Shown one piece after another: positions 1 through 8,560 of a DNA stretch of 42,415 nt. This DNA comes from an uncultured Burkholderiales bacterium (GTDB lineage Bacteria > Pseudomonadota > Gammaproteobacteria > Burkholderiales > Burkholderiaceae_C). The stretch is taken from contig CAIMVC010000214.1 in assembly GCA_903844825.1 (NCBI GenBank), positions 1 through 42,415 of the forward strand, written 5' to 3'. Under the pieces are notes generated by a model. That model saw nothing but the letters and a program-made list of their open reading frames with translations. It had not been told where the DNA came from and made no database searches. Made by a program: the position numbers and the translations under genes. The first letter of the stretch is position 1. Each line of letters opens with the position of its first letter.

Positions 1-2
1 AT

Positions 3-467
3 GAACACCAGCGGCCGGTGCTTGGCCTTGATCAGTTCGCGGGTTTCGTAGACATAAAACTCCATGCGGTCGATCTCGCGCAAGAGGTCGTTGGGAAACT
101 CGATGTCAGCCTTGTCGATTTCGTCGATCAGCAGCGCCACCGGTTCGTCGGCCGTGAAGGCCTGCCAGAGCACGCCCTTGACGATGTAATTGTGGATGTC
201 TTTGACTTTCTCGTCGCCGAGTTGCGAGTCACGCAGCCGAGACACGGCATCGTATTCATACAGGCCCTGCTGGGCCTTGGTGGTCGACTTGATATGCCAC
301 TGAAGCAGCGGCAGTTTGAGCGCTTGCGCCACTTCCTCCGCCAACATGGTTTTTCCGGTGCCAGGTTCGCCCTTGACCAGCAGCGGTTTTTTAAGCAAGG
401 CCGATGCATTCACGGCAAGCATCAGGTCTTCGGTTGCTACGTAGTTGTCGGAGCCTTGAAATTTCAT
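3..467 (-). CDS. MoxR-family AAA+ ATPase (3' part outside window)
   Basis: This gene runs off the left edge; 155 codons are present. The ATG at 467-465 begins a protein with a Walker A motif GEPGTGKT at residues 33-40 and a Walker B segment ALLIDEID at about 111-118. Both are typical of MoxR-type AAA+ ATPases, which act as chaperone-like remodelling enzymes, often with a von Willebrand factor A protein encoded next to them. The partner gene would lie outside the window. It is divergent from the cytochrome gene at 588, with about 120 bases between them. The family assignment is firm. The substrate that is remodelled cannot be told from the sequence. Confidence 0.9.
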   Translation of the reverse strand, partial: MKFQGSDNYVATEDLMLAVNASALLKKPLLVKGEPGTGKTMLAEEVAQALKLPLLQWHIKSTTKAQQGLYEYDAVSRLRDSQLGDEKVKDIHNYIVKGVLWQAFTADEPVALLIDEIDKADIEFPNDLLREIDRMEFYVYETRELIKAKHRPLVF

Positions 468-538
468 GGACTTTTGAGGTGAAAGTGGCGGCTGGCTGCA
501 GGCAGCCGGGGCGTTGGGGGAGGGGTCACACACCCAGA

Positions 539-544
539 TATAAT
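539..544 (+). promoter_or_regulatory. Candidate -10 box upstream of the c4-like cytochrome gene
   Basis: A perfect TATAAT lies 43 bases before the ATG at 588. The best -35 candidate is TTGGGG at 514-519, with a long 19-base spacer, so the promoter is only tentative. No operator-like repeat was recognised beside it. Confidence 0.3.
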
Positions 545-587
545 CCGCGCTGGTTTATAAGATGAATTCACCGATTGTGCGCGCAAA

Positions 588-1250
588 ATGATTAAGCTGT
601 TCACCACGTTTTTTGCTGTTGCTGTCTCGTTTGTGACGGTTGCAGCCCAGGCCCAGGATCTCAAGGGCGATGCCAAAGCCGGTCAAACCATCAATGCCAT
701 GTGCATTGGCTGCCACGGCATCAAAGGCTATCAGGCCAGCTTTCCTGAGGTCTACAAAGTGCCCATGATTTCGGGCCAGAGCGCCAAGTACATTGCATCG
801 GCACTCAGCGCCTACAAAAAGGGCGAGCGCAGGCATCCCACCATGCGAGCGATTTCCGAGTCGCTGACCGAGCAGAACATGGCCGACCTGGCCGCCTATT
901 ACAGCCAGCATGGCGTCGTCGAAGGGCAGTCGGCCCCCAAGGAGGTCAATGCGCCCAGCGCGCCGGTTGCGGCTCTGCTGGCCAAAGCCAATTGCGCGTC
1001 GTGCCACGGCGCGAACTTCAGCACACCGATTGACCCTTCCTACCCGAAAATCGGCGGCCAGCACGCCGACTACCTGTTTGTGGCACTCAAGTCCTACAAG
1101 GTTGAGGGCAATGACAAGGTCGGTCGTGGCAACGCCATCATGGCCAGCATGGCCAAGCAGTACACCAACGCCGAACTCAAGACGTTGGCGAATTACCTGG
1201 GGTCAGTCCAGGGCGACTTGAAAGTTGTGCCGCAAGGCAGGCTTCGCTGA
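588..1250 (+). CDS. Dihaem c-type cytochrome, cytochrome c4-like
   Basis: This is a 220-residue secreted protein. A signal peptide ends near AQA at residues 20-23, so the mature protein is periplasmic. It has two haem c sites: CIGCH at residues 39-43 and CASCH at 136-140. The two halves are duplicated c-type domains, as in cytochrome c4, which carries electrons to terminal oxidases. The size fits the family (about 200 residues). It is followed within 40 bases by a strong intrinsic terminator, so it is probably monocistronic. Cytochrome oxidase genes lie at the other end of the window (40612 onward). It could be an electron acceptor for the molybdenum hydroxylase at 16228-18986, but that is speculation. 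Confidence 0.88.
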   Translation: MIKLFTTFFAVAVSFVTVAAQAQDLKGDAKAGQTINAMCIGCHGIKGYQASFPEVYKVPMISGQSAKYIASALSAYKKGERRHPTMRAISESLTEQNMADLAAYYSQHGVVEGQSAPKEVNAPSAPVAALLAKANCASCHGANFSTPIDPSYPKIGGQHADYLFVALKSYKVEGNDKVGRGNAIMASMAKQYTNAELKTLANYLGSVQGDLKVVPQGRLR

Positions 1251-1286
1251 GCAGGCACTGCGAAGGTCAAATGCCAACATGAAATG

Positions 1287-1314
1287 AAAAAAGCCCGGGT
1301 TTCCGGGCTTTTTT
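1287..1314. terminator. Bidirectional intrinsic terminator
   Basis: A 12-bp perfect stem (aaaaaagcccgg paired with ccgggctttttt) encloses the 4-base loop gttt. The A-tract on one side and T-tract on the other let it work on both strands. It lies 36 bases after the cytochrome stop and 69 bases after the end of the minus-strand fumarylacetoacetase gene, so it should end both convergent transcripts. Confidence 0.9.
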
Positions 1315-1382
1315 CATTGAGGCGCGGCGATCGCGGGCGCTAGTTGCCGGGCTGCCGGCAGAGGTCTTTACCGGCGCGCAGG

Positions 1383-2726
1383 TCAGGGCGCCAGGGCCGG
1401 TAGTACTTCGCCGCACGACTCGCCAAATCCGATCCGGGCTGCGCCCGGTCGTTCGCACCAAGCCTGGAGGATGACTGTATCTCCGTCCAGCAGGAATTGC
1501 CGGATTTCCCCATTGGTCAGGGCGATAGGTCGCTGTCCCGCCTGGCTGAGCTCGATCATGGCGCCGGCTTCTGCCGGGGTTGGACCGGAGATGGTGCCAG
1601 TTCCCAGTACGTCGCCAATGCGCAGGTTGCAGCCGCCCATCGTGTGGTGTGTCAGCATTTGCGAAATGCACCAGTGCTGATGCTTGAAATTGGTGCGGCT
1701 GAGCCGCTCTGCAGGCAAGCCCTGGCAGCGCATCTGGGCTGATTGCAGTGCCACAGCCAGTTCGATGTCCAGCGCCCCTTCGACGCGCAGGCTCCCGCCA
1801 TCGAGATATGGTAACGGCTGTGGTGTGTTGTCGCTCCGCGAGAACGGCAGGCGAAACGGTGCAAGGGCCTCCAGGGTGACCACCCAGGGAGACAAAGTGG
1901 TGGCAAAGTTCTTCCCCAGGAAGGGTCCCAAAGGTGCCATTTCCCAAAATTGAAAATCCCTGGCAGACCAGTCGTTGAGCAATCCCATGCCAAAGACGTG
2001 CGATTCGGCCTGCTCTATCGGCACCGATGTTCCCTGCGCATTGGCCTGGCCGATGTAAATGGCCATTTCCAGCTCGTAGTCCAGTCGCAGGCAAGGACCG
2101 ACCAAGGGTGTCTGCGCCCCGGGGGTCATGACCTGTCCCACAGGCCGGTGAAAACGCTGATTAACGCCCAGGCTGGAGGCGCGTCCGTGGTAGGCGATCG
2201 GCATCCAGAAAAAATTGGGCGATACGAGGCCGCCATTTCCTATGGCTTGCCCGACGTTGCGGGCGTGGTGCAAAGAGGTGTAGAAGTCGGTGTACTCGCC
2301 GATCCGCACCGCGAGTCGATGCTCGATCTGAGCTTGTGGCACCAGGCAAGTCTGAACTGCCTGCCGCGTTCTTGCTGCAGTTGTGGCGTGCAGCATCAGG
2401 AACAGAGCCGAGCGCAGCGCATGCCATGCTGCGGGCCCCTCTGCCATCAGGGCGTTCAGGCTGTCTGCGCATGCCGCGCGTGCCGCAACCAGAGCCAGCG
2501 GGTCAGCCGTGTCAGTGCATGCCCAGATGGCGGCCTCGCTCAGCGCGGTAAGGTCGAGCACCTGATCACCGATGGCCACGCCCACTCGAAAGCTTTCCGC
2601 GCTGCCTTCGCGGCGAAAGACCCCATAGGGCAGATTTTGAATCGGAAAGTCACTACCCTGGTTGGCGCTTACAAGCCAGCTTGTGGCTGCTGGGTCATGG
2701 GTCTGGTTTAAAGGCGTGGGTGGCAT
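1383..2726 (-). CDS. fahA: Fumarylacetoacetase
   Basis: This 447-residue protein has the full length of fumarylacetoacetase (EC 3.7.1.2), which hydrolyses 4-fumarylacetoacetate to fumarate and acetoacetate in the homogentisate branch of aromatic degradation. The N-terminal SH3-like domain (FPIQNLPYGVF) precedes the catalytic fold. YTDFY with D147, a following HHARNVG with catalytic-type H154, DYELEMAIYIG (metal-binding Glu pair) and NDWSARDFQFWEM are all recognisable. The ATG at 2726 gives the usual family N-terminus. A TTG at 2759 overlapping the upstream stop is an alternative start. It is the last gene of the minus-strand block with the cyclase, SMP-30 and TRAP genes. No homogentisate dioxygenase is nearby, so the true substrate could be a related acylpyruvate or diketo acid. 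Confidence 0.9.
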   Translation of the reverse strand: MPPTPLNQTHDPAATSWLVSANQGSDFPIQNLPYGVFRREGSAESFRVGVAIGDQVLDLTALSEAAIWACTDTADPLALVAARAACADSLNALMAEGPAAWHALRSALFLMLHATTAARTRQAVQTCLVPQAQIEHRLAVRIGEYTDFYTSLHHARNVGQAIGNGGLVSPNFFWMPIAYHGRASSLGVNQRFHRPVGQVMTPGAQTPLVGPCLRLDYELEMAIYIGQANAQGTSVPIEQAESHVFGMGLLNDWSARDFQFWEMAPLGPFLGKNFATTLSPWVVTLEALAPFRLPFSRSDNTPQPLPYLDGGSLRVEGALDIELAVALQSAQMRCQGLPAERLSRTNFKHQHWCISQMLTHHTMGGCNLRIGDVLGTGTISGPTPAEAGAMIELSQAGQRPIALTNGEIRQFLLDGDTVILQAWCERPGAARIGFGESCGEVLPALAP

Positions 2727-2755
2727 TTGGGCGTCTGAATGGATTGATTTCAGGA

Positions 2756-3562
2756 TCAACTAGCGGCCATCAGCGCATCGTCGAAAATCGCAACCGCGCG
2801 CGTCCAGCCGGCTGAGGCGCCGCGAATCTTGTGCGGAAAGCAGCTGATGAAAAAACCGTTGGGTGGCAGCACTTCCAGGTTGTGCAACTTCTCGATGTGG
2901 CAGTAGCCAATGTCGCGCCCGGCCTTGTGGCCCTCCCAGATCAGCGATGCATCCTGTGTTTCGCCATATTTCCTGGCAGTGTGAACAAAGGGAGCGTCCC
3001 AACTCCATGCATCGGTGCCGGTCAGCCGAATGCCGCGCTCAAGCAGGTACATGGTGGCCTCGTAGCCCATGCCGCAGCCGCTAGCCACGTAGTCATTGGA
3101 GCCGTAACGGGAACCCGCGCGGGTGTTGATCACCACAATCTCCAGCGGACTCAGGGTGTGGCCGATACGCTTGAGTTCGTCCTCAACATCTTGCGCAGTG
3201 ACCACGTAGCCGTCGGCAAAGTGTCGGAAGTCGAGTTTGACTGCCGGCTGGAAACACCACTCCAGGGGCACGTCATGAATGGCAATGGAGGGTTTTTTCT
3301 CGCCAAGTGCGTCGTCCATGGTGGAATGAAAGTGGTACGGCGCGTCAAGGTGTGTGCCGTTGTGCGTGGACAACTGCACCATTTCAACGGCCCAGCCTTC
3401 ACCGTCAGGCAAATCCTGTTTTTTGAGCCCTGGAAAAAATGGTTCGATTTGCTCGAAAGTGTTTTCATGGCTGAAGTATTGGATCTTCGGTGCAAAGGCG
3501 GGCGGGTCGCTCACCACATCGTTTTCCAGAAAGATCGAGAGGTCAATAAATCGTCTTGGCAT
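2756..3562 (-). CDS. Cyclase-family metal-dependent hydrolase
   Basis: This 268-residue protein belongs to the cyclase/kynurenine formamidase-like family. The signature HNGTHLDAPYH is present, with likely metal ligands H67, H71, D73 and H77. Relatives hydrolyse amides or cyclic amides, for example kynurenine formamidase and isatin hydrolase. The start at 3562 has a good ribosome site (AGGAG, about 8 bases upstream). The stop abuts the fumarylacetoacetase gene, indicating co-transcription. No signal peptide is seen, so it should be cytoplasmic. The substrate is unknown. Its position between a lactonase-like and an FAH gene suggests hydrolysis of a ring intermediate. Confidence 0.85.
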   Translation of the reverse strand: MPRRFIDLSIFLENDVVSDPPAFAPKIQYFSHENTFEQIEPFFPGLKKQDLPDGEGWAVEMVQLSTHNGTHLDAPYHFHSTMDDALGEKKPSIAIHDVPLEWCFQPAVKLDFRHFADGYVVTAQDVEDELKRIGHTLSPLEIVVINTRAGSRYGSNDYVASGCGMGYEATMYLLERGIRLTGTDAWSWDAPFVHTARKYGETQDASLIWEGHKAGRDIGYCHIEKLHNLEVLPPNGFFISCFPHKIRGASAGWTRAVAIFDDALMAAS

Positions 3563-3599
3563 GCGTGTGCTCCTGATGGGGTGATGGTGGGAAAAACAC

Positions 3600-4643
3600 T
3601 CAGGCCCAGTGCACCATGGGCAGGCCCGCCACGGGTGAGCGAAAGTAGGGGATGGTGGTGCCCAGCAGGCTGCCGATATAGACGGTTCTCAGGTCTGCTC
3701 CGCCGAATGTGATGCTGGCCATCCAGGGGGCAACGGTGCCGCGGGCGCGGCTCATGTCGTCTGCGCTGACCTGACCCCTGTCCATGCACTCGAGCAGGTG
3801 GCGACTCGCCTCGGGGTTCCCGTCATCGAGCAGCAAGACTCGGTCGCCCGCTGGCGTGATGGCAATGAGTTGGTCAACCATGACCAGCGTGCACCAGAGA
3901 TTGCCGTAGGCGTCGAAGGCGATCCCATCCGGGTAGCCACCGAGATGGCGGGGTCCGTAAACTTCGCGATCAGTCAGGCTCACGCCATTGGGCCCGGACT
4001 CTTGCAGCCGCATCCGGGTGATGTGCGGCCCGGTGGTCTCAACGATGTAGAGCCATTCCTGCTTGTCGTCCAGGCGAATTTCGTTGGTGAAGTAAAAGCC
4101 ATCGGCGACGACGCGCAAACCGTGCTCGTCCACCACAGCGATGTAGCCGTCGCGCACGCGGCTGCTGGCAGCCAGCGTCCAGGGATTCACGCGGGTGGAG
4201 ATCGTCAGCCAGATGCGATTGCGGCTGTCCCGCAGGACAAAGTTCACCTTCCCGATGGGCTGGCCGTCAATTTGGTCATAGAGTGTTCGGGTCTTGCCCT
4301 GGCGATCCATCACCTCAAGTACATCGGTGCCAAAGTTGGCGATCAGAATTTTCCCGTCCTCTGCGAAGGCCATGCCATTGGGCAATGTGCCCTGGGTGAA
4401 CTTGGCTTCAAAGTCCTCTGGCGTGGCAACGCTGGCGGCGGTAAAACGCGGGTCAAGCTGCTGTCCGATGAACTGCTGCTGTCCGTCGGGGCCAATGCGG
4501 GTGACGCCGCCTCGGGCGTCAGCCGCCCAAAGTGTGCCGTCCGGCTCGGCCAGAATGCATTCCGGTCGCTGCAGGTTTTGACCGATGGTTCGCAACTGAG
4601 CGCGATCTACCGTGAAGCCGAGGAGTGGGTTGGGAGCGTTCAT
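3600..4643 (-). CDS. SMP-30/gluconolactonase-like beta-propeller hydrolase
   Basis: This 347-residue protein has the repeat pattern of the SMP-30/gluconolactonase/LRE family, calcium- or zinc-dependent six-bladed propellers that open lactones. Metal-site signatures are visible: RPE with E28, then TNEIRLD in the middle, then YPDGIAFD. Its ATG overlaps the stop of the TRAP large permease (ATGA), so the two are translationally coupled. There is no signal peptide. The link to a transporter suggests the imported substrate or its oxidation product is a lactone. Family call is firm, substrate unknown. Confidence 0.85.
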   Translation of the reverse strand: MNAPNPLLGFTVDRAQLRTIGQNLQRPECILAEPDGTLWAADARGGVTRIGPDGQQQFIGQQLDPRFTAASVATPEDFEAKFTQGTLPNGMAFAEDGKILIANFGTDVLEVMDRQGKTRTLYDQIDGQPIGKVNFVLRDSRNRIWLTISTRVNPWTLAASSRVRDGYIAVVDEHGLRVVADGFYFTNEIRLDDKQEWLYIVETTGPHITRMRLQESGPNGVSLTDREVYGPRHLGGYPDGIAFDAYGNLWCTLVMVDQLIAITPAGDRVLLLDDGNPEASRHLLECMDRGQVSADDMSRARGTVAPWMASITFGGADLRTVYIGSLLGTTIPYFRSPVAGLPMVHWA

Positions 4644-5962
4644 TTGAGCAGCACCAGACTGAGGGACGGAAAGGCAATCAGGACGGCCAGCACGAGGGTC
4701 ATGATCAAGGTGAAGGGCGCGGTTCCCCTAAACACGTCGCCAATGCTCAGAGGCACGCTGTCACCCAGCGAACTTTTGACCACGAAGGCGCTCAGGCCGA
4801 AGGGCGGCGTCAGCAAGCCGATCTCGACGGCTACCACCGTGACCACGCCGAACCAGATCAGGTTCAGGTCAAGTTGCTGGGCGATGGGCAGCATCAGCGG
4901 CAGCACGATCAACATGATGGACGAAGAGTCAATGATGGTGCCCAGCAGCAAGATGATCAGCACATAAAGCGTCATGAACATGACCACCCCAAACCCGGCC
5001 AGCGCCATCCATTCCACCAGAGCTTGCGGCGTTCCGCTCATGGCCAGCATGCGCGTGTAGACATTGGCGCAAATGATCAGAAAGCTCACGGAGACTGTCA
5101 CGTGCCCGGTCTCGGTAAGCACGCCCCAGAACCCCTGCAGCGTGAGCTTGCGCCTGGTAAGGGCGATGACCAGTGCCAGCAGCACGCCGACGGCACCGGC
5201 TTCAGTGGCTGTGAACCAGCCGGCGTAAATGCCGCCAAGGACGAGCCCGATCAGCAGTGTCAGCGGGACGAGCTTTTGCGTCATCTCCAACCAGGACATC
5301 AGGGACTCGGCAGGAATTTCCTGGTGTTGCCCGCTGACGTAGACCATTGACGGACGCAGCCAGCACATGGCGACGATACCGACCGAAAAAGCCACAGCCA
5401 GGAACAACCCGGGCACGATGCCAGCCGTGAACATGTCGCCGACCGACTGGTTCGACAAGAACGCGTACAGGATCATGAGCAGGCTTGGGGGGATAAGCAT
5501 GCCGAGTACGGATGAGCCAGCGACCACGCCGACAGCAAACTTGGGCTGGTAGCCAAAACGCAGCATTTGCGGAACGGCCACGCGGGTAAAGACCGCCGCT
5601 GACGCGATGGAAATTCCGGTGATGGCTGCAAACACGGCATTGGCTGCTACCGTGGCAACGCCCAGGCCGCCGCGTATGCGCCTGAACAACTGGTTGGCCA
5701 CATCGAAAGCGTCTTTGCCAATATCGGCGTAGGCCACCAGAAAGCCAGTTAATACAAAAAGCGGCACCACGCCAAAAATATGGCTGGCAATCGCGTCGCT
5801 TGAAGCCTGGGCTAGCAAGTTGGCAGCGATTTCAATGTCGCCCTTGATCAACCATACCCCTATAAAGCTCACGACACCCAGCGTGATGGCGACATGCATC
5901 CCGGCATAGATGAGCAGCAGCATCAACAGCAGGGAGCTCATGGCGATGGTGATGTTGCTCAT
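4640..5962 (-). CDS. dctM: TRAP transporter large permease subunit (DctM type)
   Basis: This 440-residue, very hydrophobic protein has about 12 membrane segments, as expected for the DctM subunit, the sodium-coupled channel of tripartite ATP-independent periplasmic transporters. The ATG at 5962 (protein beginning MSNITIAM) overlaps the stop of the small permease as ATGA. That supports this start over the longer open frame upstream. Characteristic stretches include GVVPLFVLTGFLVAY and LIPPSLLMILYAF. It operates in the inner membrane with DctQ and DctP, encoded just upstream. Substrates of the family are mostly organic acids. An aromatic or alicyclic acid would fit the neighbouring hydrolases. 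Confidence 0.93.
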   Translation of the reverse strand: MSNITIAMSSLLLMLLLIYAGMHVAITLGVVSFIGVWLIKGDIEIAANLLAQASSDAIASHIFGVVPLFVLTGFLVAYADIGKDAFDVANQLFRRIRGGLGVATVAANAVFAAITGISIASAAVFTRVAVPQMLRFGYQPKFAVGVVAGSSVLGMLIPPSLLMILYAFLSNQSVGDMFTAGIVPGLFLAVAFSVGIVAMCWLRPSMVYVSGQHQEIPAESLMSWLEMTQKLVPLTLLIGLVLGGIYAGWFTATEAGAVGVLLALVIALTRRKLTLQGFWGVLTETGHVTVSVSFLIICANVYTRMLAMSGTPQALVEWMALAGFGVVMFMTLYVLIILLLGTIIDSSSIMLIVLPLMLPIAQQLDLNLIWFGVVTVVAVEIGLLTPPFGLSAFVVKSSLGDSVPLSIGDVFRGTAPFTLIMTLVLAVLIAFPSLSLVLLK

Positions 5963-6513
5963 GAAGTTGTTTTCCGGGTGGTGCTGGCGACGCCCAGGCG
6001 CGCAGACATGCGTCGCAGGTCGCACCAAGCCAGCATGGCAAAGCAGATCATCGTGGTGGCCAGCCCTAGCAGGGTGATCAGTCGGATCGGCCAAACCGGA
6101 ATCTGGAACGAGCCAATGGCGCCGACGTATTCAAAAATGCGAATCGATTCGAGCAGCGGCGCCCAGGCTGCCCACAGGATAGCCAGCATCAGCAAGGCGC
6201 CCACGGCGTGAAACAGCGCCTGCAAGGCGTCTGCTGCAGCGGGGCGGCTTTGCTTGAGGGCGTCGAGAAGAACGTCAGCGCGGGTGAAGCGGCCGCAGCG
6301 CAGCGTATCGGCCAGTTGCAGAAAAACGATGCCCACAATGGACAACGAGGTCATCTCGGGTACGCCCAAAATGGGGGCGTTGAAAAAGTTGCGACCGATC
6401 ACGTCGCTGTTGAGCAGCACCATGAGGCCCAAAATCCACAAAGTTCCCAGAGCATTCATGGCCCGCATCAGGTGGTGCAGACCCAGTGGCATGGACGCCA
6501 TGTAGGAATCCAT
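5959..6513 (-). CDS. dctQ: TRAP transporter small permease subunit (DctQ type)
   Basis: This 184-residue membrane protein has four hydrophobic segments, matching DctQ. Motifs such as VIGRNFFNAPILGVPEM at the end of the first helix pair are typical of the family. The chosen ATG at 6513 lies 35 bases after the DctP stop and is preceded by GAAGAG. The open frame extends further upstream, but that part overlaps dctP and looks non-coding. It overlaps dctM by 4 bases (ATGA). It forms the membrane complex with DctM. Confidence 0.9.
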   Translation of the reverse strand: MDSYMASMPLGLHHLMRAMNALGTLWILGLMVLLNSDVIGRNFFNAPILGVPEMTSLSIVGIVFLQLADTLRCGRFTRADVLLDALKQSRPAAADALQALFHAVGALLMLAILWAAWAPLLESIRIFEYVGAIGSFQIPVWPIRLITLLGLATTMICFAMLAWCDLRRMSARLGVASTTRKTTS

Positions 6514-6547
6514 GCTCTTCGATTGGCTGGCTGCAACCGGCTCCAAT

Positions 6548-7612
6548 TTACTTGCTCCAGTCGCGTGGCATTTTGGCACCTGCCTTGACCAGAGCTGCGC
6601 TGTAGGCGTTGAGAATATCTGTGCCCGGCATGCCTTTGCCCTTGACATCGTCGGCCCAGGTCTTGGCAACCTGGGGCAGGGCGTCCGCCCAGCGCTTTCG
6701 CTCGGCATCGCTGAGCTCGCTGATCTTGGCGCCCGCCTTGGTCATATTTTGCAGTGCTATGCCGGTGGCTGCGGTTTGAGCTTGCGCATAGCTGGCGGTC
6801 CAGACGTCACTGGCGCCGCGCAGGGCTTGCTGGACTTCAGGCGGCAACTTGTCGAAGCGGGACTTGTTCACCACGATGCCCCCAGAGAACATCGAGCCGA
6901 AATTGACTTTGGTGACAAAAGGCGCGACCTCGTGCAGTTTGGCGGCTGCAGCACCGGTCGTAAAAACGATCACGCCATCGGATACCCCCGACTTGATGTC
7001 TTCGTAATAGGTGTTCAGTGAGCCCGAGACAGCGACTGCACCCGTGCCCTTGATCCAGTTGGCCGCGGGTCCCGGGGCGCTGATTTTCTTGCCTTGCAAG
7101 TCCTCAATCCGGTTAAGCGGGAATTTGGTCAGGATGTGGTAAGTGTCCAGCGCCATGCCGTTGAGGTAAGTCAGACCGTTCTTGCTCCAGGCGTCGCCCA
7201 TGGCGGGGATGCTGTTTTGCAGTTCGGCAACAGTCTTGCTCATCAGCGTGATGTCGTCGGTGCCGAAGGGGGTGAAGTAGCTGATGTTTTGCATCGGGAA
7301 CTTGGAGGCCTCAAACACCGTGCTGACCAGACCGATGTCGGCAACGCTGTCGGCCACGCCCTTGGATTCGGTGCCTAGCTTCAGCAGTGTCCCGCCCCAG
7401 GCTTTGGTCCAGTCGATCTTGTACTTGTTGCCGCTGGCGGCGAGCCGCTTGTCGACCTCCGGAATGAAGACCTCGTCCATGGTCTTGATCCATAGGAAGA
7501 CCGGGGGATGGCCGGCCGCCGCGGTGAGCTTGATGGTTTGCTGGGCCGAGGCCTGCGTGCTGGCCACCAGGCCTGCCAGCAGCAGCATCGAGTAAAGGGG
7601 GCGTCTTGTCAT
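6548..7612 (-). CDS. dctP: TRAP transporter substrate-binding protein (DctP type)
   Basis: This 354-residue protein begins with a clear signal peptide (hydrophobic core LLLAGLVAS, cleavage near ASA-QQ) and belongs to the DctP-type periplasmic receptors. Segments such as FPLNRIEDLQGKKIS and the C-terminal WADDVKGKGMPG match the family. The start at 7612 has the ribosome site AGAGGAAGA. It is the first gene of the dctPQM unit and follows the TetR gene by 44 bases on the same strand. This suggests that the regulator controls and is co-transcribed with the transporter. The ligand is unknown. Confidence 0.92.
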   Translation of the reverse strand: MTRRPLYSMLLLAGLVASTQASAQQTIKLTAAAGHPPVFLWIKTMDEVFIPEVDKRLAASGNKYKIDWTKAWGGTLLKLGTESKGVADSVADIGLVSTVFEASKFPMQNISYFTPFGTDDITLMSKTVAELQNSIPAMGDAWSKNGLTYLNGMALDTYHILTKFPLNRIEDLQGKKISAPGPAANWIKGTGAVAVSGSLNTYYEDIKSGVSDGVIVFTTGAAAAKLHEVAPFVTKVNFGSMFSGGIVVNKSRFDKLPPEVQQALRGASDVWTASYAQAQTAATGIALQNMTKAGAKISELSDAERKRWADALPQVAKTWADDVKGKGMPGTDILNAYSAALVKAGAKMPRDWSK

Positions 7613-7656
7613 GGTTGTCTTCCTCTTGGTTGAATGAATGGAGCGTGGTCGGTGAA

Positions 7657-8433
7657 TCAATGCGGTGAGTTGTCTGGATCGGCCTGGCCCGCCGACGCGC
7701 CGCTGTGCATTACTGCGGCAATACCAGCGCAGATGAACTGCACCAGCCAGCCGCCAGCCTCGGGCGCGTTGGCAAGGTTGGCGCCTCTTGACAGGCGCTC
7801 GACGCGGTTGTCGCTGATGTGGTGGGTCAGTGCACCCAAGGCAAACTGGTAGGCCCAGGCGGCGCGCGACCGGGATGTGCCAGGGTGAATCTCGGCCAGC
7901 GCGTCAATGAAAGCGTGGGCCATTGGGTCGAAGTAGTCTTCAAGCACCGACTGTGCTTCGGGTGTTCGAAATGCCAGTTCGCGGGCCACCAGCAGGGCGT
8001 AATACTCGCCCTCTTCACTGGCGCGCATGTCCAGCACCGGTTCTACAAAGGCCTTGACGATGGCTAACAATGTTTGATCGGCCTGGGCTTTTCGGTCGGC
8101 AGCCTGCAGGCGCTGCAGCCGGTGCGTGATGGTGTCCTGCCAGTGTTCGAAGATTGCGTGAAAAAGTGCTTGCTTGGGCCCGTAGTAGTAAGCCAGCAGG
8201 GCCAGAGGCACCTCAGCTTCCAGAGCGATCTGCCGCAAGCTCACTGCATGGTAGCCCTTTTGAGAAAAGAGGCGCTCGGCCGCCAGCAGGATATCCTGGC
8301 GCCTGTCCACGCGTGCATTGCCGTCTTTTGCCAGGCCTGCGGCGCCAATTCTGGCTTGGATTTGGCGGGTCGGGGTCGCGGTAACGGTGGGCATGCGCGT
8401 GTAATTAGACATTTGTCCAAATTTATTGGACAT
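7657..8433 (-). CDS. TetR/AcrR-family transcriptional regulator
   Basis: This is a 258-residue regulator. An N-terminal tail of about 40 residues precedes the TetR DNA-binding domain. Its helix-turn-helix is recognisable from AAERLFSQKGYHAVSLRQIA through LLAYYYGPKQALF, about residues 47-85. The rest is a ligand-binding and dimerisation domain. The ATG at 8433 has a strong ribosome site (GGAGGG about 10 bases upstream). In-frame ATGs at 8412 and 8394 are alternatives. A 7-5-7 inverted repeat covers codons 1-7 and may be its own operator. It probably represses the downstream dctPQM/SMP-30/cyclase/fahA genes in response to a pathway compound, by inference from position. Confidence 0.88.
   Translation of the reverse strand: MSNKFGQMSNYTRMPTVTATPTRQIQARIGAAGLAKDGNARVDRRQDILLAAERLFSQKGYHAVSLRQIALEAEVPLALLAYYYGPKQALFHAIFEHWQDTITHRLQRLQAADRKAQADQTLLAIVKAFVEPVLDMRASEEGEYYALLVARELAFRTPEAQSVLEDYFDPMAHAFIDALAEIHPGTSRSRAAWAYQFALGALTHHISDNRVERLSRGANLANAPEAGGWLVQFICAGIAAVMHSGASAGQADPDNSPH
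8414..8432. promoter_or_regulatory. Inverted repeat at the TetR gene start, candidate operator
   Basis: TGTCCAA (8414-8420) and TTGGACA (8426-8432) form a perfect 7-bp inverted repeat around the 5-base AT spacer ATTTA. It lies on the first codons of the TetR gene if translation starts at 8433, or just upstream of the alternative ATG at 8412. The size and symmetry suit a TetR dimer site. Binding here would give autoregulation. Confidence 0.5.
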
Positions 8434-8525
8434 CCGTACAAACCCTCCATGCTGAGCGTGTTCGTAGGCTGTTGCGGGGGCCTGCGCGGTCTAAGGCGTC
8501 AACAGACGCCGCTGAGATGCAGGGG

Positions 8526-8560
8526 GGCGCGCGAATACCGGCGCAGCCGCTGCGCGCGCC
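8526..8560 (-). other. GC-rich hairpin after the DUF1841 gene
   Basis: GGCGCGCG (8526-8533) can pair with CGCGCGCC (8553-8560), and an alternative stem GCGCAG/CTGCGC lies inside. It follows the DUF1841 stop directly on the minus strand. There is no U-tract, so a classical intrinsic terminator is not supported. It may act as an mRNA 3'-end structure. Confidence 0.3.

Noticed and set aside
494-507. GGCTGC/GCAGCC inverted repeat before the cytochrome gene as a terminator or operator
   Set aside because: The arms are 6 bp with a 2-base spacer and no T-tract; it is easily found by chance in this GC-rich sequence.
3798-4967. A 389-codon plus-strand open frame opposite the SMP-30 and TRAP permease genes
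   Set aside because: It crosses the boundary of two overlapping minus-strand genes that have clear domains, and its product resembles no family.
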